Source: Balanoglossus misakiensis (taxonomy: Eukaryota; Hemichordata). Taken from it: a DNA stretch of 64,000 bases. A model generated the notes under the pieces. It saw nothing but the letters and a program-made list of their open reading frames with translations, was not told where the DNA came from and ran no database searches. The stretch's first letter is position 1. Every line of letters begins with the position of its first letter. The translations under genes were made by a program, and so were the position numbers. The stretch covers positions 1,364,001 to 1,428,000 of the forward strand of contig CM082583.2 of the NCBI GenBank assembly GCA_040954595.2, given 5' to 3'. Shown here in pieces: positions 22,691 through 34,359 of this stretch.

Positions 22691-24784
22691 ATAATGAGAT
22701 CGTGAATATTCATATTAAGTTTCGCAGTATTAGCCAATCAGTACGTCGAATTTTGGGGTCAGGGGTTACGAAGTGGCGGTACTTCTACAGTCGCATCGAT
22801 GACCCATATTAGGAGTTGCTTATTAGCATAAAAATTAACATATCATTAATATGTAGAACGCGATCTGACCAATGACGCGCCCGGAAAGCCGCGCCTCTCA
22901 CCCATTTCCCCGCCCTTTGTTAAGAAAATCACGACTTTTTCTTTTCAAATGTAAATTTTGGGGTCAAATACGCTGTTTGGGGATATCCCGTCAATTGAAA
23001 ATAAGAAAGTACGAGTCAAACTTGCTACCAGGTCAATAAGAAAATTTTTCACCAGTGCTTTTGTGAAATATTTAATTTTGATTTTGGCGTCTACGCTATT
23101 TTTTGAGGATTTCGCCTGAAAGATGGCGACCTGGTATAGACAGACCGATGCATGAAATGAAGTGACGGTGGTCACCTGACTGGTATCATTGCAACCAAAA
23201 CACACGACCTTTCTTCAGGGCCATACATCATTCAAAAGACAAGTACCAGTAGACAGTTTTTACATTTATCTATTGATTTTAGTTATGCGACTGAATTGAA
23301 TATTTTGCATCACACTGAAACTCGTCACGGAAAAAAACGGGACTCAACCGTACCCTTTGACCTATGACTTTTGATCTTCATACTGTCAGTCTGTCGATCG
23401 CTGGTAATAATTGTTTTCGTGATGGAATAAGAATTTGTCTACGTTTTCGACAATCAAACATGAGGGTTACTCTTTGAATAAAGGTAGGGAACATGACGTG
23501 ACTTGGTGTATGAATTGACGACCTTGACGGATAAGGGCAAGTGGCAGTAAAACAGCGAACTGACCAACTGGAAACCGTACAGGCTGGCTGCGCTGGTGTT
23601 CAAACAATATTTTCGTCCTCAGTCGACGACGTCCCTCCGCAATAAAGAGTGACTAACGTGTTTCGACATAGTGTTTATTAGTCTGTAAGTCGCAACTCAT
23701 TACTTTGCATTACTACATGAAGGGGGATTATTATTTCCAGCCCAGCCGCTCAAAGTTTAAGTTGGCTCACAACAAAATTAAAACGGTAGAGCTTATTATG
23801 ATCGTGGCGAAATGACAACCTTTGATGTTACGTAGGACGAAATAAACAATCATTTGTCCTGGCTGTAGCTACAATCATGACTGTCAGCCTGTTTGTGTGG
23901 CGACGTACATGCGGTGAGGGTGGGCAGCACGCAGTTACATGCTGAACAGTAGAGGGGAGTAGTATCGGCAAAATCAAACTTTGCACAACTATAACGCAAC
24001 CACATCGTCTAGAATAAAGACAACGGGCGTTCCTTTGGCATCTCTTAGTACCTCCATGGTTTTAGGAAATATGCGGCCATCATCTGTCTAGCGAGGGGCG
24101 AGGACACGGGCGGGCGGCACCCATTTCAAGTGCCTGTATACTTCCCACGCGTCCGCATCATATTTCAACGGCGTTGTTTACATGTAACTGTCTAACAGTA
24201 TTCTAGTACATGTATGTCTTTTGGGGGTGCATGTCCTTAAAAGGTCGCTTTTTGCTTTGGTTGCTGTGCGCGGTGATATAGACAAGTCAGGTGATCACCG
24301 TCACTAGGAAACTTTGGCTCTCGATGAACGCCTTCAATCTACATGCTCTGTCTAATAACGCCATCTTTCATGGGTCATCGATGCGACTGTTCTATGCATG
24401 ATATGTACGTAGAACGCGACCCAGCCAATCAAGTGACCTACGCTCTCATAAATTACATGGTCATACCAAAGTGGGCGGTCTTATGTCATCAAAGTTTTTC
24501 ATTGACAACATTTCAACCCAGTTACTCGAAAAATTACTCTGAAGTTCACCGATCCTTTCTTACGTAAGAACAATTTATTTTTGCGTCTTCCGGATAAAAT
24601 CCTCCCTACGCTGCCCTGTAGTCCCGATCCCATGCCCAGCCGGCCCCTGCCGTGACATGATCGGCGCGGCGCGAAATTACCTGTCGTCAGAAAAATCTGA
24701 CACAATGATCTGCCGTCAGCTCAGTCGCTGAGTCACCAGTGTACTACACAGTCACCAGAGAACGCCAACGTACGTCAAATCAAA
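22691..24784. other. Left non-coding region of the 8.1-kb element
   Basis: About 2.1 kb without a recognisable gene. It contains a 21-bp perfect inverted repeat (22787-22807 and 24370-24390; ACAGTCGCATCGATGACCCA and its complement). A related GTAGAACGCGA motif lies near both (about 22853 and 24410), suggesting a smaller nested or duplicated subterminal segment. The last 400 bp are probably the promoter and 5' leader of the HIRAN gene. Confidence 0.5.
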
Positions 24785-25183
24785 ATGCCGAAAGTTATTA
24801 TTCACGGAGTGAATGCCGTGGGAATGGCTCACTACAGAGGAGATTTGACAGTCGGGGAAATATACTATTTGCGCCGCGAGCATGACAATCCTCACGATAG
24901 AAATGCCATCGCAATAGTGGATTCGTCGGAGCCCGGGCCGCGGACCCAAATATTTGGCCATTTGAAGCGTCGCGCCGCACGTTTAATCGCAAGAGTAATC
25001 GATGCGGGGCTTGCCTCAAATGGTGTTTATTATTTGAAGCCTAAGGCCCGCGGTTTCTTCTATTCACGACGTAGCGGTGTCGTTCAGTGGTGCAACGTAG
25101 GGTTTCTTTTGAAGAAAAGTGATGTGGATCGAGCTAGTGAAGTCCTGTTAGGCAACGGATTTAAAGTTACGTGCTCGGACTAA
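24785..25183 (+). CDS. HIRAN-domain protein carried by the transposon
   Basis: Single-exon ORF of 132 aa starting ATG at 24785 (preceded by AAA) and ending TAA. Nearly the whole protein is one HIRAN-like domain. IHGVNAVGMAHYRGDLTVGE is followed by YYLRREHDNPHDRNAIAIV, the hallmark 'L.REP.NP.D.NAI.V' core, and then FGHLKRRAARLIARVIDAG. HIRAN domains bind free 3' ends of single-stranded DNA in HLTF/Rad5-type repair proteins and also occur as small stand-alone proteins. Here it sits inside a DNA transposon next to a putative transposase gene. A role in recognising transposon or repair-intermediate DNA ends is my inference. No helicase or RING part is present. Confidence 0.82.
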   Translation: MPKVIIHGVNAVGMAHYRGDLTVGEIYYLRREHDNPHDRNAIAIVDSSEPGPRTQIFGHLKRRAARLIARVIDAGLASNGVYYLKPKARGFFYSRRSGVVQWCNVGFLLKKSDVDRASEVLLGNGFKVTCSD

Positions 25184-26355
25184 TCGTTTTCTTCCATTCA
25201 GTTGGAAAACACAACAAAAACGGCCCTTTTAAGGGCCACCAAATCCTCCAGAAAGAGATATGCCATTAGGCGTTACACGAGAATCTATTATAATGATTAT
25301 ATTCTTGTCACACGGTCACTCTGTGTGGAGTGACCTGGTTGTCAATGTCATTGTCGTATGTTTTGATTGTTTTGTAGATTGCACATAAGGTCGTTGACCT
25401 TTGTACCATGCACTCCAGCGTATCAGTTTGAGCACACGAGCAGTTCCTATATTTTTGGTTGCAAATACAATTTATCTCACAGTATATTAATTTTAAGGAG
25501 CCAATTGTAGAAATCACACTTGTAATATTTCACATATTACATATGATCACCCATTTGTTTTAAATTGTCATTTAATTGCTAAGTCATTATCATGTTACAC
25601 ATTTCATGTTATTCTCATTCAGTTCTCCAGTGTCACTCACATCTGTTATCAGTCTCACACACAATTAATCCATATGAATGCAAGTGTCAACCATGTGTCT
25701 TGTCTATTCTGTCAAGTCCACAGTCCTCACCATTGTATTGTACATGTCACAGTGTCATTGTTACTACCCCAGTCACATACACCATTTTGTTTGTCCATTT
25801 GTAATTTATTGAAGAACAATAATTCAGCCAAAAATTATTTCTAATTAATCATGTTTCACACAATATCATTAACAATGTGTTCAATTAAGCTGTATATATT
25901 TATAACACTGAGAAGTCTAACGTCATCTTTGTATGGAACTCAACGTTTAATATTAAATAAATATGTATTTCTACATTACACTTGTATATATTATCTATTA
26001 CATTATATATTGGAAATTTCATATTTACACATGACACACATATTTACAATATTTCTGTTAAACTGGATTTTGATAATTAAAGGAAATGTAATATTTATGT
26101 TTATATATAAATTATTAATATATTAGTATTGTAAATATTATAATATTTCTAACACTAGATTGAATGTTATTTTCCAAGCTTGAACAGGATTATTATGTAT
26201 GATATTCATATTTGTCTTTAACCCCTGGGATGTTTAGATTTGTCTATCATGGAATGTGTGCAGAGCTGACTTTTCTACACTGATAGGGTGTGTAAAATGC
26301 CAAAGAACTTATCCAACACTGCAACAGTGGATGATTCTGTAATATTGTGAAGATT
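25184..26355. other. Intergenic region between convergent genes of the 8.1-kb element
   Basis: AT-rich, especially 25850-26160. No ORF with recognisable domain content. The HIRAN gene (plus) and the large gene (minus) converge here, so it should hold both 3' ends. ATTAAA and AATAAA-like motifs are common (for example around 25950), but no single signal stands out. Confidence 0.5.
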
Positions 26356-28914
26356 CTATTCTATTGTAGCAATGTACTCCCTTACATCACTTAAAAGTTT
26401 AAGTAACCCATCTTTCTTATGTTCTTTTCTTAACTTGATGACAAACTTTTCTTTGTCAAAATTGCTTGGTACAACAGACAAAAGAGTGTTGATTTCATTT
26501 GTAATTTGCAGATTTGTTTTGTTCTGATCTAATTCAAAGTATTCCCTTTCTGTTGGTGTTACGAAGACTGGTAGAGGGGTTGGTCTTTTTGATGGGTATA
26601 TTCCTGGCAAGAGGTATTCAGTTATCAAATCATGTTGGCGCTGCTTTGCTATGATTGGCAAACTTAACAGTTCAAAATCTAATGGTTTGCCACAAACAGA
26701 CAACAGCTTTCTGCCAAAAGTGGGCTTACAATAACTATTGCGGCGGAGTAGGATATGAAATTCTGTCAGTTCATTTTTGTATGTTGGGTATGTTCTTTGG
26801 CGTTTTTCAACATGGGGAAGTGACAGTGTAGTTGTGACAGCATTCCTCAAAGCCACCAATGTGTCATAATTGGCTATAACCCGTTCCCAAGTTTTATAGT
26901 TTGGTTCTCCTCCAATCCATTTTTTAACTTCTTTGTTATATTCTTCAAGGACAAAATCTGTTCCTTGATGAGCTGTGGGTGAACCAGACCTTGATATGCT
27001 TTCATACCTCTGAAGAATCTGATTAAGGTCATAAGGGTATCTAATCCTGTCAAATTCATCCCAGCATTCGATGACCTGATATTTAGGGTGGTTTCTAGTA
27101 AACCATACAGGCATGAATAACCTCCTGCCTGTTCTGATCAAACAGCTGTTGTTACTCCTTATACCTTTCCTGAACAATTTCAACCCTAAACAGTGAGGTA
27201 TAAGTTGATTCACAATCAACTGAAAGGTGTCATCATTACTGGTGTTAGCAAATGCCCACTCCAAAAACCTTTGAAATGATATTGACTCAGTATTATCAGT
27301 ATCTTTGACATAGTTATACACAAGTTCATCAATTATACCATCACAGAATTTAAGGAAATTGTCAAATGCCTGATGGTGGTCCCCACAGCTTTTGAAGAAC
27401 ATGAGAGATTTCTCTGTCTTGTATCCTTGTGTTTTAGCAAACTCTTCATACAACACATCCCAATATAATCCAATCAATGCTTTGAGCATATTCATTAATT
27501 TCCTCATGACCCAACCCAGTCCTCAGAAGTACCCAGTCAAATTCCCCTGAACTCTCAGCAATAATTTTTCTGACCAACCCTGATGGTAATCCATCACAAC
27601 GAACAATTGTCCACTCCCTTTTACCGTCAGGATTATAATATTTAATCCCTGCATGTCTACCAATTGATCTAAGTACTTCCTTAACAGCCTCAATACTACT
27701 TGGATTGACAAACACAGGAGCAATCATTTGGATTTGAGGGATATTACATCTCTCTTTTGTGTTTTTTTCAATGGTGCTGTCACTTTCAAGAGAAGGGAAA
27801 CTGTTATGGAAAACAAGGCTGCGAGATGTTGATTTTGACTTCTTTTCAACCCTTGTATTTAAGCTATCCCCTTTTTCCTGTGCCTTTCTTTCTTTTGCTA
27901 TCCATGTACCACATTTTTCACATTTTTTCTTTGATTTCAGATTTCTATAATTGCATTGAGGTACAGGGCAAATTTTATACTCTTCTTGTTCTTTCCTTTT
28001 CTCCAATTCATTTTCAATGGAATTAATGTCATCTGTTTTGTTCAATCTTTCAGTTAAATATTTATCAAATTCTCCATGGTATGCCGATATCATGTCTGTT
28101 GTAAGTTCACACAAACTCAAAGCTTCTTCATCACTAGGAACAGGAAAATTACTTGGCTTATAGTTCTCATCCTCTTGAATAGTTGAAAGGGGATCTAATT
28201 GTACACATATTGAATTAGTTAAAATCTCCAATACTTGTTTATTTTGATTACGTGACAGTCTTGTCTTCATTAATCTTTGCTCATTATCAAAACAATACTC
28301 TAACAAACCCTGTGGTGTATTACTCTCTGATTTCACTCCCATTTCTGTTAACATTGAATAAATAGTATCATAACTCCCCCCAGGACAAATATGACCAACA
28401 ATATCAATTACACTCTCACTTTGACAAATTGAATATATAACAGCTTCCACTGCACACACAAAATCACTGATATAATTTAGGTTTCTAGCATTATAAATGG
28501 ACTCAACAGCAAGAAATTTCTTAACTTTGTGTTTTTCGTTTGATTTTTTTGATACTGGCGATTTGTGGTGAGTAAATCCATTCACAGCAGCCACAACCAC
28601 AGGATTTCTATTATTAACCAATTCATCTATATTTATATTAATTTGATTTTCAAGACTTCTAGATTGCTTATTTTGTTGCATCTCCACAGAATGGTCAAAA
28701 ATAGCCTCACTCTCAAGCTCTGAGATCTTTTTAATTGCATCTATTCTTTTTCTTTGTGTATCAAACTGATTTAGAATGGATGTTTTGAGTTCAAGTCTTT
28801 CTTTATTTGAACTTTCTATCTCCCTCTTCAGCCTCCTTATTTCCTTATCTTGTTCTTCTATCCTCTTTATTAAGTCAGCCATTCCACTGCACATGTGTTG
28901 AGGTGGATCCTAAG

Positions 28915-30107
28915 CAAAACACATCAAAGTAACCTTTGGTTAGATCCAAATACAACAGACAGACAGACAGACTAGGCCAGATTGACACACAGGCAGAGCA
29001 AGAGACGGACAGCAAACATACTGAAAAAAATAGCAACATATTACAGCTACTTATACTATCCCATTTGATTCTAAATGTTTGCTGAAAGTATAGCTATTTA
29101 TAAGTAGAAAATGTGTGTGGGTATAATAGGTGTATTTATTTGCTACCGACTGAACAAGATATCAAATATTTTTGCACAACACTTTTTACCTGCACATGAA
29201 TTGCTCTAGTTTACCTAAACACCTGAGCTATTTGAATGCGACTCACAGGCAGCATTTTACTGGATAACAAAAACCTCTCACTGACTACTGGGTTTGTCCA
29301 GCCCAACTTCCTTAGCTTGGCTCAATCCAAAGGGTTACAGTCTAGCAATTGTATGTGAACTAGGTAATCATTTCAGTGTCAGCATACCTGTAGATTCTGC
29401 ACTGAAGGTTCATATCCACTACCAGTAACATCAGCAGACTCTTGATGTTCCTATTATATTGAAATAAATTTAATTAAAAATTTCGAAAATATATTCATGA
29501 AATTAATGCAAAAAATTGCAGCTATTGGGGCTTTAAGCACTTAGGGGTGGACTTGGCGCTTTGCTGTAAAATTACCTATGCATGCTATCACAGGCGTCGG
29601 ATTCACATTGCTGTGATTGCTTGATTGAACCTGTAAATAAATAAACCTTATTTACAGGTTGAATCAAGCGATCACAGCAGTGTGACTCCGACGCCTGTGC
29701 ATGTTATGATAGTGCCAGACAAAGAAGGCGAGAGCGGCTGCTGACAGACTTATTATTTGGCCCGGCCTGTACGAAAATATGTGGGACGATTTTAATTGTG
29801 TTGTTGGGACGTCGACCTCGGCCGCTCGGTCCCTGGATCTGGAGGGACCGTGTAATTAGGATGTCGGGTGCAGGCGAGACTTTCCCTGCTTGTTTCTTAC
29901 TATCGTAGACCCTTTTTGACAATAACACAGAATGAAAGTTAATGTGTAAGGCCATGAAGGAAACAAACGTACGCAAGATAAAATCACTGCCTAAGATCGT
30001 ATCTAGCGTTGTTTACATTGTTGACAGGTCATCGGTCAAACACCGAAGGTCAACTTATCGCCCTCACGAGAGAAAAGAAACAGTTGTTTTATTTTTCGGA
30101 TACGTAC
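28915..30107. other. Introns of the DUF6589-like gene, containing a long hairpin
   Basis: Sequence between exons 1, 2 and 3. It includes a short run of ACAG repeats near 28965 and an imperfect palindrome at 29589-29699 (listed separately). Exon 2 (63 nt) lies inside, at 29390-29452. Confidence 0.6.
29589..29699. repeat. Inverted repeat with 52-nt arms
   Basis: Left arm 29589-29640 and right arm 29648-29699 pair with four mismatches around a 7-nt spacer (ATAAACC). The arms start CACAGGCGTCGGA. The size and near-symmetry fit a small foldback (MITE-like) insertion inside an intron of the 8.1-kb element. Confidence 0.85.
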
Positions 30108-30770
30108 CTGCACTGTTCGCCCGTGTCCCAGAGTTCCCGCATCACCAAAACGGGTAAATTCCCTCTTCGTCGGGGCTATTTCGATGCATTTCCTGCAGAT
30201 TGTTGCGGTGCGGTGTACGCCAAGTCTAGAAAAAATGTTCCGGTACTCCTTTCTTACGTACTTGGCGATTTCTGGTCGTGTATTTGTCCCCCGGTTCCAT
30301 TTTTCATGGAACGGGTTTTTACATTGCGGTGTTTTTTGCGTGACAACTAAAATTATTACTGTGATTAAAATAAAAGTGATTGCAAACGCTGAAATAAAAT
30401 AGACAACTTCCCTGGTGTGCATGTTTGCTCAAAGCTAGCTGGTCGAGGGTTCGAAAATCTGTTTGAAAAGTGTCGTCTGCTCACTGACGATCGGTCGTCA
30501 AGGGCGACGTATGACGTCAATCGGGAATGCACAGCGCTGATCGTGAGTTACCTGACAGCTCCAGTATAGTATATTTTACTTTTGCATTTTCATAATTTTC
30601 TGAAGAAGACTGTAATTTTCACAGTTTATTTATTACGATGATGAAAAAAAATTGCGAGGCTGCTGTGTTCATCACATGGGTGCAATGAAATTGCTAATAC
30701 GATTGGCTCCATTTCTACTGTGTCCATAGAAACGTTCTATAATGAATATTCATTTATTCTAATTAATGTT

Positions 30771-30796
30771 TCCATATTTGGCGATCGGGGCGAGTG
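30771..30796. repeat. Right terminal inverted repeat of the 8.1-kb element
   Basis: Ends GGCGATCGGGGCGAGTG, followed directly by the TATAT duplication and then satellite sequence in register with 22659. Confidence 0.93.
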
Positions 30797-33700
30797 TATA
30801 TGACACAGACTGGCGTAAGTTATCAACGGTGATTACGTCGGATTTCCTACGGCCTGGTTTAGCTGAAGCCCCGGCACTTTAGAGCGGAAACACGCGTACA
30901 TTGACCACGATGATCAAGTCAGATCTCCTACGGCCTGGATCGACTAAAACCCCGGCACACCATGACAGACACTAGCGTTCGTTAGCAACGGTGATCAAGT
31001 CGGATTTCCTTCGGCCTGGCTCTGCAAAAGACCCGACACTCTAGTACAAAGACGTTGGCTAAGTCGGGCAAACCGAAGAGGGAAAGTCACAGCGGGTCAA
31101 CACTCGACATTTGTTCGGTTAGGACTGCATTATTGCTTGTCAATTTATAGAGAAAGCCCGAATTAAACCAGGGCGTTTCAAACACCGACGTTAGTTGGGG
31201 GCACGGCCTGCAGTACTGCCGGGTAAGCTGACATCGGCGTACCGCATATAATGTAGGGGGGGGGGGGTGGAACGGTACAATACTACACTTATTAGATATC
31301 AGCTAATTTTGGACAATCATCTAAAATCTAAATTATTTGGATATCTGATGATGTATGAAATTTCCATTATATGTAAAAATGGTGCTGATTATAAAAAATG
31401 CACTCTGAATGAGCTGATTTAATACAAAATTGCGTTTTATTCGTTTTTGCACCAAAAAGGTCATTTTTAGGCAAAACATTCTTTATTTTTTTAATTTGGT
31501 GACCTGATCATATATAAACAATTGCTTTTATGTTAAAAGTTTTTATGACTTTTAAAAGCAGTGACACTGGCGGCATTCAACACGAAAAATACCAATTTTA
31601 GCCACAATTTGGTCAAAATAGTAAATTTTTGAAAATTACAAAAAAATACCTGTTTTCTACATTTTCGGAAATCTGATGGAGTATAGAATGCTCTTCGTAT
31701 GTATATATCCATACAAATTCCACAAAAGACCGTCTAATTTGGCTCACTGCAGACAAAATTGCGTTTTACCAAATTTTCCTTGAAAATGTCATTTTTAGAA
31801 AAAAAAAATAAAAAAAAACCTTTGTTCTTCGAATTTGATGCCCTGATCATATATGACATGTTGATTGTATGTTAAAACTTTCGACCACTCCAAATATGCA
31901 GAGATATTGACGGAATTCAAGAAAAAATAGCCATTTTGGCCATATTTTGACAAAAATGGTAAATTTTTAAAAAATCATAAAAAATTAATTCTCTTCTTCA
32001 TTTACGGAAATATTATGGAGCATGAAGTGTCGTTCTCTTGTAAAAAGTACTGCAAATTCCAGAAAAGGCGGTATAATGTGAATTACCCAAGACAAAATTA
32101 CCATTTTCGACTTTTTTTCGAAAAATTGTGTTTTTTACAAAATAAATAAGAATAAATTCTTTTCTTAGTTTCAAACGGGTAGAGATACTTTCCACACGGG
32201 TTTTCTAACATTGAATTCCCGTTCATCAACTCAGATTTCCTACAGCATAAGTGGGCTAAAACCCTGACACTCTAGAGCAGAAACAGTTGCACACTGGTAA
32301 CGTTGAACAAGTCGATTTTTCTACGGCCTGGCTCGGCTAAATCTCCGTCACAATATGACAGACACTAGCATACGTTAGCAACGGTGATCAAGTCAGATTT
32401 TCTACGGCATGGCTTGGATAAAGCCCCGGCACTCTAGAGCAGAAACACGCGTACAGAGACCACGTTGATCAAGTCTGATCTCCTACGGCTTGGCTCGACT
32501 AAATCCCCGGCACACTATGACAGACCCTAGCGTTCGTTAGCAACGTTGATCAAGTCAGATTTCCTACGGCATGGCTTGGCTAAAGCCCTGGCACTCTAGA
32601 GCAGAAACACGCGTACAGAGACCACGTTGATCTACTCACATTTCCTTTGGCCTGGCACGGCTGATGCCCCGGCACTCTATAGCAGAAACAGGCGTACATT
32701 GACCACGTTGATCAAGTCAGATTTCCTACGGCGTGACTCGGCTTGTGCACCGGCTCTATATGACACAGACTGGCGTAAGTTATCAACGGTGATTACGTCG
32801 GATTTCCTTCGGCCTGGTTTAGCTGAAGCCCCGGCACTTTAGAGCGGAAACACGCGTACATTGACCACGATGATCAAGTCAGATCTCCTACGGCCTGGAT
32901 CGACTAAAACCCCGGCACACCATGACAGACACTAGCGTTCGTTAGCAACGGTGATCAAGTCGGATTTCCTTCGGCCTGGCTCTGCAAAAGACCCGACACT
33001 CTAGTACAAAGACGTTGGCTAAGTCGGGCAAACCGAAGAGGGAAAGTCACAGCGGGTCAACACTCGACATTTGTTCGGTTAGGACTGCATTATTGCTTGT
33101 CAATTTATAGAGAAAGCCCGAATTAAACCAGGGCGTTTCAAACAATGACGTTAGTTGGGGGCACGGCCTGCAGTACTGCCGGGTAAGCTGACATCGGCGT
33201 ACCGCATATAATGTAGGGGGGGGGGGGGGGGTGGAACGGTTCAATTCTACATTTATTAGATATCAGCTAATTTTAGACAATCATCTAAAATCTAAATTAT
33301 TTGGATATCTGATGATGTATGAAATTTCCATTATATGTAAAAATGGTGCTGATTATAAATAATGCACTCTGATTTAATACAAAATTGCGTTTTATTCGTT
33401 TTTGCACCAAAAAGGTCATTTTTAGGCAAAACATTCTTTATTTTTTTAATTCGGTGACCTGATCATATATAAACAATTGCTTGTATGTTAAAAGTTTTTA
33501 TGACTTTTAAAAGCAGTGACACTGGCGGCATTCAATACGAAAATAACAATTTTATCCACAATTTGGTCAAAATGGTAAATTTTTGAAAATTTCAAAAAAT
33601 ACCTGTTTTCTACATTTTCGGAAATCTGATGGAGTATATAATGCTCTTCGTATGTATATATCGATACAAATTCCACAAAAGACCGTCTAATTTGTCTCAC

Positions 33701-34359
33701 TGCAGACAAAATTGCGTTTTACCAAATTTTCCTTGAAAATGTCATTTTTAGAAAAAATAAATAAAAAAACCTTTGTTCTTCGAATTTGGTGCCCTGATCA
33801 TATATGACATGTTGATTGTATGTTAAAACTTTCGACCACTCCAAATATGCAGAGATATTGACGGAATTCAAGAAAAAATAGCCATTTTGGCCATATTTTG
33901 ACAAACATGGTAAATTTTTAAAAAATCTTAAAAAATTAATTCTCTTCTTCATTTTCGGAAATATTATGGAGCATGAAGTGTCGTTCTCTTGTAAAAAGTG
34001 CTGCAAATTCCAGAAAAGGCGGTATAATGTGAATCACCCAAGACAAAATTACCATTTTCGACTTTTTTTCGAAAAATTGTTTTTTTTTACAAAATAAATA
34101 AGAATAAATTCTTTTCTTAGTTTCAATCGGGTAGAGACACTTTTCACACGGGTTTGCTAACATTGAATTCCCGTTCATCAACTCAGATTTCCTACAGCAT
34201 AAGTCGGCTAAAACCCTGACACTCTAGAGCAGAAACAGTTGCACACTGGTAACGTTGAACAAGTCGATTTTTCTACGGCCTGGCTCGGCTAAATCTCCGT
34301 CTGACTCACAATATGACAGACACTAGCGTACGTTAGCAACGGTGATCAAGTCAGATTTC

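Larger units (their letters stand above)
26356..30422 (-). pseudogene. Large intron-containing transposon gene, DUF6589-like, with a single frameshift
   Basis: Minus strand. Exon 1 ends at 30108 (CAG|GTACGT); exon 2 is 29452-29390; exon 3 runs from 28914 down to the stop at 26356. All junctions are in phase 0. Exon 1 has a zinc-like C...H / CRKC pattern (QCKNPFHEKW ... ICRKCIE). Its hydrophobic start may be intron, since TTTTAG-type acceptors lie at about 30350-30380. Exon 3 begins with a coiled coil (about 60 residues, IKRIEEQDKEIRRLKREIE) and has a CPVPQC ... CEKC zinc ribbon. It continues into VRCDGLPSG, LRTGLGHEEIN and, after a +1 shift at about 27485-27500, YWDVLYEEFAKTQGY, GDHHQAFDNF and RNHPKYQVIE. 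This motif series is familiar from large invertebrate repeat proteins resembling DUF6589. A transposase role is inferred from location. Confidence 0.65.
22665..30796. mobile_element. 8132-bp DNA transposon with 26-bp TIRs and TATAT target duplication
   Basis: Inserted into an 81-bp satellite monomer. Uninterrupted monomers read GGCTCTATATGACACAG; here TATAT occurs at 22660-22664 and again at 30797-30801. The ends are perfect inverted repeats of 26 bp (22665-22690 and 30771-30796) beginning CACTCGCCCCGATCGCC. Cargo: a plus-strand HIRAN-domain gene (24785-25183) and a minus-strand spliced gene (26356-30422). A 5-bp duplication and a terminal CAC are features shared with Transib/RAG elements and, for CAC, with CMC elements. 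No DDE core of those families is recognisable inside. Superfamily not assigned. Confidence 0.9.

Noticed and set aside
27446-27507. Two overlapping ORFs as a bicistronic or programmed-frameshift arrangement
   Set aside because: No slippery heptamer or pseudoknot is evident, and the conserved motif runs across the join as one protein; a simple single-base lesion is more likely.
30330-30422. N-terminal transmembrane helix of the DUF6589-like protein
   Set aside because: The hydrophobic stretch coincides with T-rich sequence and acceptor-like AGs just before the zinc motif, so it is probably untranslated or intronic; not claimed as a membrane anchor.
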